64,000 nucleotides of DNA from an uncultured Chthonomonadales bacterium. GTDB lineage: Bacteria; Armatimonadota; Chthonomonadetes; Chthonomonadales; CAJBBX01. A program made the position numbers and the translations under genes. The stretch covers positions 124,001 to 188,000 of the forward strand of contig CALLMM010000011.1 in NCBI GenBank assembly GCA_938005745.1, in the 5' to 3' direction. Shown here one piece after another: positions 25,262 to 34,000 of the stretch; within the stretch, counting starts at the first letter, position 1, and each line of letters opens with the position of its first letter. Under the pieces are notes generated by a model that saw only the letters and a program-made list of their open reading frames with translations, was not told the DNA's origin and did no database searches.

Positions 25262-28200
25262 CTACTGCAGCGGTTCGCCGTCATGCACGCGATCGGGCGA
25301 TGTGCGGCAGATGTCGCCGTAGGCGCAGGTTCGACAGCACTCTCCCGGTGTCGGGAATGTCTCTCCCGCCTGAATGCCCCTCACCGCATCCCGAACCCGC
25401 TGCTGTACGGTCTGCATCAGCTCCGAAAACTGCTCGCGGGTAACCGGTTTGACCTCGTCGCCATCCTCCACTCCCTGCACCACCGTAAACCGGCGCAGGT
25501 CCACCTCTTCCACCCGGAAGAAGCGGCGGCGCCCCTTATCACGCGGCGAGTCGTAACAGCCGACCGCACCGATCTTGCCCCACAGCTGCTCCAGCGCCAG
25601 CAGATAGAGCGGCAGCTGCAGGCTCTGTCCTTCGCGAATGGTAGTAAACTCCGCAGAACGACCCATCTTGTAGTCTAGCGCAAGGGCGCGGCGTCCATCC
25701 TCCGCCAGGTCCACGCGATCTATCGTTCCGCACAGATACGCCGCCGTTCCCCCGTCCGTATCGGGGATCGCCAGCGGCTGGGGCGTGGAGGCGGGGTCGT
25801 AGTCGCGAAGAGCTTCCGGCTCTATCTCCTCATCGTCCGTTCCATCCGGCTCCAGATGCCCGAAAGCCAGTTCAAAAAAAGCCGGAGTCATGCCGAAGAT
25901 GTCACGGTATCTCTCTTCGCGCTCCGCCACCAGACAGAGAGCCTCTCGCAATCCCCGCTCCATCATCTGACGGCGATGCGCGGGAGCATCGGTTACATGG
26001 CTCTCCAGACAGCGTTGAAGCTCCTCCAGCAGATCCTCCTTGAGCGAAGCTGCAGAGGGCGTCTCCGCGCGTCGCCGAAAACAGCGGCGTAAAACGGCGT
26101 GCAGCAGCGTTCCTCGCTCCGCGTAACCGCCTCCTTCCGTTTCGGGGCGGATCTCCATTCCGTACTGCATGAGATACTGAAACGGACAGCGATTGTAGCA
26201 CTCGATCTCGGTCACCCGGTAGCGGCGCGGCGCGGTGAAGCGGCGCCGAGTCTCCTCATCCTCCAGACGCGGCAGACGCGGGCGCAGGCGCGAGGCGCGC
26301 ACCGTCTCCAGCGCCTCGATCTCCTCTGCGGTCAACTCCGGCAGACCGGCGGCGGACGCCAGCGCCTCCAACGGGATCGTCTCCGCGCTCGTCATCGGAA
26401 GTCGAGCGGCAAGCGCAAGCAGGCGATCCCGGGATGTAACGCACTCCTCCACGGCGGGAGCGACATCCGCCAGCGTGCGCGTTACCGTCGGGATACGGCT
26501 CCAACCCGCGCCGCGCTTTTCGTCTTTCGAGAAGACCAGCGCGTCGTTCAACTCGTCCAGATAGAAGGAGGGCAGGGTATCCGACTCATCGTTGGCGCGG
26601 GGATACGACAGCAGCAGCCTCCTGTGCGGGGTCGTAACCGCCAGATAGAAGAGCAGCCGCTCATCATCCGCGCGCTCCGCGCGAGGCTCCAGTTCCAGCC
26701 CGCTGCCGCGCAGAGCGGCGCGCTCCTCGTCCCGGAAGAAGGGGTCTTCGTTGATGCGTCGGGGAAAGACCCGTTCGGTCAAACCCATCACCACCGCAAC
26801 ATCCAGATCGCGACGGCTCGCCTCATCCGGCTCGAGTACGGCGACCGCCTGACCGTTCTGTCCCGCCTCCTCCGTCTCGTCTTCCGCAGAGTCTCCGCCG
26901 AGGGGCGGGAAGTAGTGAGCGGACTGCCAGCCTGCGACCGCCTCCCGCAGAAACCCGGCGAAATCCATCGCTCCGCGTCCCGCCATCGCGCACGCGCTGC
27001 CGATATCGGCAAGCACCTGTTTCGCCTGCCGCAGGGCACGCAGATCCTCCTTCGCCTGCGGACCGTGTTTGCTGCGCTCCTCCAGTTGAAACTGCTCTAT
27101 CAGCAGCCCAATCTCCTCCGAGAACTCGACGGCGGAGCGGCGCCGGGATCGCAGGGAGGCGTCCGCCTCCAGCATGGAGCGCAGGATTCCCGCCAGCGGG
27201 TCCTCCCGGCTCTCCAGGTCCTCCGTCAATCGCCGCCATCCCTCGCGCCCCACCCGCAGTCCCATTTTGCGGGCGCGGCGCGCCAGCGCGTCCGCCCGCA
27301 GCTTATCCGCCGTCGTGTAGCTGGACTTCAGAAATGCAATCACATCCTCGCGCTGCCAGTCCCGCGCCGACACATTCAGGAGCGTCATGATCGTCTTGAT
27401 CAGCGGATTATCCGCCACGATCCGCGCCTGCCCGACCGCCAGCGGAATGCCGTACTTCTCGCAGACGCCCGTCAGGATCGGCAGATAGGTCTCCGCAGCG
27501 CGAAGAATAATCGCACAGCGGCTCCAGAGCGTCCCATTGCGGTCATGCTCCTGGCGCAGCGCGCGCGCCACCATCTCGACCTCCGCATAGGGATTGGGCG
27601 CATCGAAAAGGCACAGATGCTCCTCCTGCGGCTCGACCGGCTCCTCCTCCGCCGGCTGCGGATCGGTCCGGACGCGCCAGATCCGACGCTCCACCGCGCG
27701 CAGTTCCGCCGGGCGCACGGAGTCTGACGGGGTCTCCAACATGATCTCCGTGACATCGAACTCCGCGCGAAACTGCTCCCGCGTTCGCGCGGAGGCGGCA
27801 AACAGAAGCGAACGCGCCGGATCGAAGGGAAGGGTTACCGTAACCTCCACGCCGCGTTCCGCCAGCGCCGCCATCAGCGCGCGCCAGAGCGGGGCGCAGC
27901 GGTAGAAGCCGTCCACCAGCGCCGCCCGCGCTTCACGCGGCAGCGGCGCGCCGTCAGCGATGCGCCGGGTCGCCAGCGCTACCTGATCCTCCTCATCGTA
28001 GAGGTCATTGGATCGGAGAAACTGCTCATAGGCGCGGTAGAGCAGAGCGATCTCCCGCAGTTTACGCCGGAACACGGGGTCCTCTAACCAGGAGAGCAGC
28101 GGGATCGGGTTTTCGCCTTGTGTCCCGCAACGCGCCTCCAGATCGTCCGGGGAGATTCTCGCCATCTTCAGTTCGCGGATCGTCTCTCCCAGGGCGGTGA

Positions 28201-28573
28201 TGAAGCCGGGGACGCCGCGCATCTTTCCGAAGTAGTCGCCCGCGCCCAGCCGCGTTTCGATCTGCTCCGCCAGTATAATGCGCTGAAAAGAGCGGCGTAC
28301 CGGCTCTCGGACCGAATCGCCTTTGCAGAGCAGGCGCACAAAATCGGAAGAGGTATGGGTCGCTAAACGACAGTCTTCGGCGCGTCCCGCGCGCCGAGCG
28401 TAATTCCACAGCCGCTCCGCCGGCAGGGTCGGAACCAGAAAGACAGCGCGCCCGGACACCTCCAGAAAACGGCGGAGGCAGTACTCCGTCTTTCCGGAAC
28501 CGGCGCGCCCCAGCACGAGCGTCAGAGGCGGTTGCGCCTCCTCCATCGAAAAGAGCGACAGTGAATCGGACAT
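25262..28573 (-). CDS. addB: AddB-like helicase/nuclease with C-terminal Fe-S PD-(D/E)XK domain
   Basis: A 1103-residue protein. It has an N-terminal P-loop (LGRAGSGKTEY near 22-32), a degenerate UvrD-like helicase body, and a C-terminal RecB-type nuclease: ERGTLLHAVLRRC, LALDYKMGR (catalytic D and K of the motif) and QSLQLPLYLLALE. Four cysteines for an iron-sulfur staple are present: one in NRCPFQY and the final C-x2-C-x5-C (CRTCAYGDIC), spaced as in AddB. AddAB resects double-strand breaks for recombination. No addA is next to it, which is unusual. Start is ATG at 28573; a TTG one codon earlier is also possible. Confidence 0.85.
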   Translation of the reverse strand: MSDSLSLFSMEEAQPPLTLVLGRAGSGKTEYCLRRFLEVSGRAVFLVPTLPAERLWNYARRAGRAEDCRLATHTSSDFVRLLCKGDSVREPVRRSFQRIILAEQIETRLGAGDYFGKMRGVPGFITALGETIRELKMARISPDDLEARCGTQGENPIPLLSWLEDPVFRRKLREIALLYRAYEQFLRSNDLYDEEDQVALATRRIADGAPLPREARAALVDGFYRCAPLWRALMAALAERGVEVTVTLPFDPARSLLFAASARTREQFRAEFDVTEIMLETPSDSVRPAELRAVERRIWRVRTDPQPAEEEPVEPQEEHLCLFDAPNPYAEVEMVARALRQEHDRNGTLWSRCAIILRAAETYLPILTGVCEKYGIPLAVGQARIVADNPLIKTIMTLLNVSARDWQREDVIAFLKSSYTTADKLRADALARRARKMGLRVGREGWRRLTEDLESREDPLAGILRSMLEADASLRSRRRSAVEFSEEIGLLIEQFQLEERSKHGPQAKEDLRALRQAKQVLADIGSACAMAGRGAMDFAGFLREAVAGWQSAHYFPPLGGDSAEDETEEAGQNGQAVAVLEPDEASRRDLDVAVVMGLTERVFPRRINEDPFFRDEERAALRGSGLELEPRAERADDERLLFYLAVTTPHRRLLLSYPRANDESDTLPSFYLDELNDALVFSKDEKRGAGWSRIPTVTRTLADVAPAVEECVTSRDRLLALAARLPMTSAETIPLEALASAAGLPELTAEEIEALETVRASRLRPRLPRLEDEETRRRFTAPRRYRVTEIECYNRCPFQYLMQYGMEIRPETEGGGYAERGTLLHAVLRRCFRRRAETPSAASLKEDLLEELQRCLESHVTDAPAHRRQMMERGLREALCLVAEREERYRDIFGMTPAFFELAFGHLEPDGTDDEEIEPEALRDYDPASTPQPLAIPDTDGGTAAYLCGTIDRVDLAEDGRRALALDYKMGRSAEFTTIREGQSLQLPLYLLALEQLWGKIGAVGCYDSPRDKGRRRFFRVEEVDLRRFTVVQGVEDGDEVKPVTREQFSELMQTVQQRVRDAVRGIQAGETFPTPGECCRTCAYGDICRTSPDRVHDGEPLQ

Positions 28574-28784
28574 CAAAATCGTCTGAACGCCTCCATTTCA
28601 GCAGGCAAATGTAGCTTTTTTCCCATAACATAATACGCGCAAGCGCCCGCAATTCCTCCCCGATTACGACAGACGGGGAGATGCCCGGTGTCAGAACTCC
28701 GCCCACAGACCATTCCCCCGTCCAAACATTCTCAGCCTCTCTTCATCACAGGCGGATACCTCTTCGCAGAGCAGCGATCGTGAA

Positions 28785-28816
28785 AAAATGAGGAGCGATC
28801 CGGGATCGCTCCTCAT
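28785..28816 (-). terminator. Terminator after the PEP-CTERM gene
   Basis: GAGGAGCGATC and GATCGCTCCTC form an 11-bp stem with a 3-base loop; on the minus strand ATTTTTTC follows. Confidence 0.85.
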
Positions 28817-28864
28817 ACTCTCCTTTACAACGTTCGTTGTCTGTGTGATTCGAGTTCGGTAGAA

Positions 28865-30022
28865 CTATTTCCGTCTTCTGCGCGGGCGGCGGCTGACCAG
28901 CAGATAGAAAGCGCCCGACACGAAACCGCTCAGCAGCGCAAGCGAACCCGGCTCCGGGATGACGGGACCGCCGTCGAGCTTCGGACCGCCGAAGACATAG
29001 AAGAAGGTTCCGACGTATCTATTCTCTCCGGGGCGGATATCTCCGACGACGTCCGGTCCGAACCAGAGATTGATCGCCGCCTCTCCGTCGCGGAAAATGG
29101 CGTCGAGATCGGAGGAGGAGTAGGTGATGATCGGATTGCCGTCTGCGTCAAAGCCGCCCAGCCGCCCGTAGAGCGGAAAGCCTTCCGGGCTTTCGATCAG
29201 AGAGTGACGTTTGAAGATGTTGATGTCCGCATCTCCGACCGCGTTCACGCGCGTTCCGATTAGATCGGATGCCAGCGCAAGATGACGCTGATTCTCATCC
29301 TGTTCGGGTTTGCCGAAGACGACCGAATCTACCGAGATACCCAGCGACTTGCCGGTGATCGCGTCAATAAAGTAAGGGCTGTCGGGGCGCTTGTCGGTAT
29401 CGAAGACCGCCGGGACGTAGAGGTCTACGCCCTGCCGCGGGTTGACCGAGCGCAGATAGGAGACACCGCCCAGCACCATCGTTGAGATGTTCTCGATATA
29501 GATATCGAAGCGCACCTTCTGATCGGCAAGGTTGTAGTTCACCACCTGCGTCAACCGCACCAGCGGGTCATTCCCCTGCTCATCCGTCAGGTCCATCTTG
29601 AAGGTGAGCGTTCTCTCGTCGAGGCTCTTGGAGACTTCGATGTTGCTGGCAAGGTTGGCGGCGCCAAACCCATCCGATCCGTTGCCGATAATCACCGGTG
29701 CGGCAGCTCCCGGAAGCAGGAAGTTGAGTCCCCAGCCCTCCGCCGGTCTTCCGCTCCAGGCGATCAACTCTTTTTTAGGCTTGGCAGGATTGCCCGGAAA
29801 CGGCGTGTAGAGGATCCCTCTGCCTCCCTGCGTCGGATCCAGCTTGTTATAGATCTGCTTGTTGCCGTCCGCATCCAGCGGCGCGATCAGGTCCCCGGTT
29901 GGATTGAAAAACAGGTCCACGAATGTGCCGTTCAGTTGAACCTGCGCCATCGCTCCCATGCTCAGGGATAAGATCATCAGTCCTGCAGCCACCCTCTGCA
30001 GGCAGCGTCTCAGGGGATTCAA
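28865..30022 (-). CDS. PEP-CTERM sorting-domain surface protein
   Basis: A 385-residue exported protein. Signal peptide residues 1-26 (MAQVQ); central beta-rich region without a family I recognise; C-terminal PEP-CTERM tag VIPEPGSLALLSGFVSGAF, then TM and RRPRRRRK. Such tags are recognised and cleaved by exosortase, which is not in this window. Translation probably starts at TTG, with AGGAG six bases upstream. A sigma-54-like element and a hairpin leader lie upstream. The body repeatedly mentions no catalytic motif; it may be a matrix component. Confidence 0.8.
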   Translation of the reverse strand: MNPLRRCLQRVAAGLMILSLSMGAMAQVQLNGTFVDLFFNPTGDLIAPLDADGNKQIYNKLDPTQGGRGILYTPFPGNPAKPKKELIAWSGRPAEGWGLNFLLPGAAAPVIIGNGSDGFGAANLASNIEVSKSLDERTLTFKMDLTDEQGNDPLVRLTQVVNYNLADQKVRFDIYIENISTMVLGGVSYLRSVNPRQGVDLYVPAVFDTDKRPDSPYFIDAITGKSLGISVDSVVFGKPEQDENQRHLALASDLIGTRVNAVGDADINIFKRHSLIESPEGFPLYGRLGGFDADGNPIITYSSSDLDAIFRDGEAAINLWFGPDVVGDIRPGENRYVGTFFYVFGGPKLDGGPVIPEPGSLALLSGFVSGAFYLLVSRRPRRRRK

Positions 30023-30040
30023 ACGCAGCTCCTTTCATCT

Positions 30041-30077
30041 CCCCTCACGGAGCAACGGCTCCCGCAGGGATGAGGGG
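30041..30077 (-). promoter_or_regulatory. Leader hairpin just upstream of the PEP-CTERM ribosome site
   Basis: CCCCTCA pairs with TGAGGGG around an inner GGAGC/GCTCC stem. It ends about four bases before the AAAGGAG ribosome site, so it could influence translation or mRNA stability. Confidence 0.5.
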
Positions 30078-30184
30078 AAATCGGAAACATCAGTGTTAAA
30101 ACGGCTATCGAGTTCACCTGCGCGATCAGGATGCACCCCGGATGCCAGGATCGCATGACAGGTTCCTTGTTATTTCTACCTGAT

Positions 30185-30200
30185 TGCATAATCCATGCCA
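30185..30200 (-). promoter_or_regulatory. Probable sigma-54 promoter of the PEP-CTERM gene
   Basis: Minus strand TGGCAT-GGATT-ATGCA keeps the GG-N10-GC spacing of the -24/-12 consensus TGGCAC-N5-TTGCA, with two mismatches. It lies ~160 bases before the start codon. Confidence 0.55.
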
Positions 30201-30330
30201 TTGGGGATAATGCACTCGTTTTTTCAGGATTCTTTCCCGGTAGAGGAACAAGTTGAGGCGACAGCAGGCGGTTCGCCGGTGAGAGAGGGCTTCCATCAGC
30301 AGAGGCGGTGATAGGCACCAGTGTCGGCGG

Positions 30331-30951
30331 TCAGTCGCGGGCTTCTTTCCACTCTCTGGCTGCCGTCACCAGCGAGCGTCTCTCCATGCTGAATGCCAGC
30401 GCGCGCAGGTCCTCTTCCATCTCTGCTTCCTGTTCTCGCGAGACGATTCGCGCCGCCAGGAAGACGCCCGCCAGCGCGAACAGTCCGGTAGCGAAGAGGA
30501 TTGCGGACTGTATGGAGGGGTAACGCAGGAAGGCAAGAAGCCCGTGTCCGCACAGGTAGACAGCCGCCGCGCCGAAATAGCACCGCCGCGCCCACACCTC
30601 CCCCGGACGCAGCGCTTCCGCCACTCCGGAGGCGAAAGCAAGCAGCGCCAGCGCGCCCCAGGCGAGAGGATAGAGGCGTTCCACGATCAGATAGTCTAAA
30701 GCGGCGGGAACCCTGGGATTGCCGAAGGCGTCCTGCAGCGCCAGAAACATGATGCCGAAACAGAGGGTAACGATCATCATCTGGCGGACACGGGGGATCA
30801 GGAGGCAGCCGATCAAGCCGAACATGGCGACCGGCAGCACGCCGGGACGGCTCTTCACCAGTTCGGTCAGAAAGGGTTCCAGCCGGATGACGGCGAACGC
30901 CGCCGCCAGAGGCAGGATAATACGTATTATTGCTCTATACCGTCGAAACAT
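30331..30951 (-). CDS. Polytopic membrane protein of unknown function
   Basis: A 206-residue protein with about six hydrophobic segments (approx. 8-24, 38-52, 57-72, 92-110, 123-140, 148-168) and a charged C-terminal tail (REQEAEMEEDLRALAF). No motif I recognise. A good promoter lies upstream, so it is transcribed independently of the S55 gene ahead of it. Real coding status is supported by TM periodicity and by the promoter placement. Confidence 0.6.
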   Translation of the reverse strand: MFRRYRAIIRIILPLAAAFAVIRLEPFLTELVKSRPGVLPVAMFGLIGCLLIPRVRQMMIVTLCFGIMFLALQDAFGNPRVPAALDYLIVERLYPLAWGALALLAFASGVAEALRPGEVWARRCYFGAAAVYLCGHGLLAFLRYPSIQSAILFATGLFALAGVFLAARIVSREQEAEMEEDLRALAFSMERRSLVTAAREWKEARD

Positions 30952-31008
30952 TCCTGTCGCCCTTCAGAACGCCATTGAGCGAAGACGAACGACCTCTCTC
31001 TGTTCTGT

Positions 31009-31037
31009 AGTATAGGCATAATCGTTTTCACTGTCAA
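31009..31037 (-). promoter_or_regulatory. Promoter of the small membrane-protein gene
   Basis: Minus strand TTGACA, 17-base spacer, TATACT, about 58 bases before the start codon. Confidence 0.8.
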
Positions 31038-31068
31038 GACGATTCATGCAAACCCGTTCAATTAGCGG

Positions 31069-34000
31069 CTACTTCACCTCCACCGTCAGGCGAGCGGTTA
31101 CTGTGGCGTTGGTCGCATTGAACGCTTTAACCTCCAGCGTGTGGGTTCCGGGAGGGAGCGAACCGGTCACAATGATAAAGTTTTCGGTCATGCTGTCGAA
31201 GATGCCGTCTGCGGGAGCGGCTGCCAGCCACTCGCCTCCGGAGATACGATACTGCACCGCCGTGATCGGGATCAGCCTCTGTGTGGCGGAGCCTTCGAGA
31301 TAGACCGTTCGATCGGCGTTGACACGCAGGGAGGAGGAGAGCAGGTAGAGCGTCGGCAGGGCGTTGCAGATCACAAACGGCTCAGAGACCGCCTCCGCCG
31401 TCAGCGCGCCTGTCGCATTGCTGGCGCGATCCGACGCGATCACCTTCAGACGATAGCAGCCATCGGGAAGGATCTTCGTGTCCAGCGCGCGCGAGGTTTC
31501 GCGGGTACTGTTCTGCGCGGGAGGCGCGCTCGCCTGCGGCGTCACGGACTTCAGAGACGCCTCGTACTCATCTACCGCCTCTTTCGCGCGCTCCAGGATC
31601 GCCTCCCGGAGGGGAGGCGGCAGATCGGGGTGCCGATCCAGCTCCGCCGCGACATCCGAAACTGAGGGCGGTCGGGGACGGACGACCGTCGGCGCGGAGG
31701 CAGGAGCCGTCTTCTCCGGCGCGGCTGCCCCGGTCGCGGCGGGCGTCTCCGGCTTTGCGGAGTGCGCGGACGCGGGCAGCGGTCTCCAGGTCTTCCCGTC
31801 GTCGGAGGAGTAGAACAGCTCAAAACTGAGCGTGTCGCGATCCGGATCGCTCGCCTCCCAGCGGATGGTCTGCTGTCTTGCCCAGCGGTCTCCGGCGGCG
31901 GGAGCTTGCAGCGACACTTTCGGCGCCTGGTTGCGCGGCAGGTAGGTAATCGCGATATCGCGCACCAGCGGGGAGACCGACGGCGTATCGCTGCTTAACA
32001 GAATACGGTACTGGATGAAGCGCGCGGACGGACTGTTGACCTGCGCAGAGCCTTCCGATTCCCGAACGAGAGAGGTCCAGTCGCTCCAGGAGCTGTCCGG
32101 CTCCGCCACGTTACCGGTGCGCGTCTGGATGTTCAGGCTGGTTCCGGGCGGGACGCTCGCCGTCCAGCGCACCGCGCCCCAGGAGGCGGGCTGCCGTGCG
32201 TCGTGCACGACCGACTCATAGACGCCTTGCTGTCTGGCTTCCGCGCGCGCGGCGCGATAGACCTCCGCCACGTTCGCGGTTCCCGTGTAGACGGCTCCCT
32301 CCGAGCTGACTGTCAGCGAGAGGAAATCCACATCGCGCCGGTTATCCAGCACCAGCACGTTATCCTCTCCGGTCAGCGCGATCACCATGCTGCCCGTCGT
32401 CAGATAGACCGTGTCGTCCTGTCCGATGCTCAGCGAGGTTACCGCTCCGGAAGAGCGTTCATAGACGCTGCGCGCGCTGCCGTCCGCGTTGATCCGGTAG
32501 ACCACGCCCCGTGGGGCGGTCGCCGCATACAGTTCGCCCCGGCTGTTGACTCCGAGCGCGGTGATGCTCTGCTCCACCGCGTCATACAGCACCTTGCCCC
32601 TGCCGTCCGGCGCGACCCGGTAGACGATACCGGAGTTGCCGGTTCCCACGATCAGGTGATCTCCGCGATCCATCGCCAGCGACAGCACATGCTGATCGGC
32701 GGTTCGGAAGAAGAGCGAGGACTTTCCATCGGGCGTAATGCGGTAGACGCAACCTTTCCCCCCCGCGGTTCCCACATAGAGATTGCCTTTGCTGTCTCGC
32801 GCCAGCGCCAGCGCATACCTCTCCGGAGCCTGGTGCGCGATGGAGAAGCTTCCGTCTCTCTCCACGCGATAGGTGCGTCCATTCGGAGCCGTTGCCGCAT
32901 AGAGCGTTCCCTCCGGGGTTCGCAGGAGGCTGAAGACGGCGATCTCCGGAAGCCGCGCCAGCACGCTCCGCTTTCCCTTCGCGTCGAAATAGAGAATATG
33001 GGCGCGATTGCCCGTTCCAGCGATCAGTCCGCCGCTTCCGTCGGGGATCAGCGACCAGAGAAAGCTCTCCGAAGAGGTCTGCCACCGCTCCAGCAGCCGC
33101 GTCAGGCTCAGATCGCCGCGCGAATTGACGCTCACGCCCCGCGCAGTTCCCTTCTCAAAATCGGTGCGGGAGGTCTGCTTCCAGACCTGCGGCGAACGCA
33201 CTACCGGAGTCTCTGTGCCCTGCGCCGTTTCTGCAGGCGCGCTCTGCGCGGGGGTCGGTTCTGCCGGCTTCGATGTCTGACCGGAGTTTGGATCCGCCGG
33301 CTTCTGCGTCGGCTGTGCAGGCGACGATTCCGCCGGCTTCTGCCCCTGAGAGAGGGCGATAAATGCGCGCTCCGCGCTCACGGGATCGTTGTGGAGACCG
33401 GCGGCGAAGTCGTTATCGAAACTGGAGCCGCTGCCGGAAGGGGGCGCAGAGATTCCCCCGGACGTTCCCCCTCCGCCCGGTCCCCCGGAAGGAGCCTCCA
33501 GCACATCTTTGCGCTGCACATTGAGCGTCAGCATCTGCGTGCCGGAGATGACCCAGTCGGTCTTTTCGATGATCTTCACATCCTCGCGCTCCAGCCGCAC
33601 GCCGGACGAGCGGGACGAGCGGAGGATGGTGTCCAGCGAAGGCGGCAGATTGGTCATCCGCTCTCCCTCGATGTTCACCGTCAGCGAGGGCAGCAGCAGC
33701 CGGACCGCGATCTCGTTGCTCTTCTCACGTTCGAGGAAGCGGTTCACCATCTGACGCACATTTGCGGGAGGAGCCACCTCTCCCTGCTGCGGGGGAGCCT
33801 GTCGGATCACCATGCCGCCGAAACTGACCGGAGGAGGCAGCGCGCCTCCCCGCACCTGCAGCATGTAGCGTCCGGTCGCGGCATTCTCCGGAATGGTGAT
33901 CTTCACGAAGCGGGTCACGGCGGGCTGACGATAGGGCTTGATGACGATGCCGATCTCGGCGGTCTCTCCCGGCTCGAAACGCCCCTCCTTGACGAAGATT

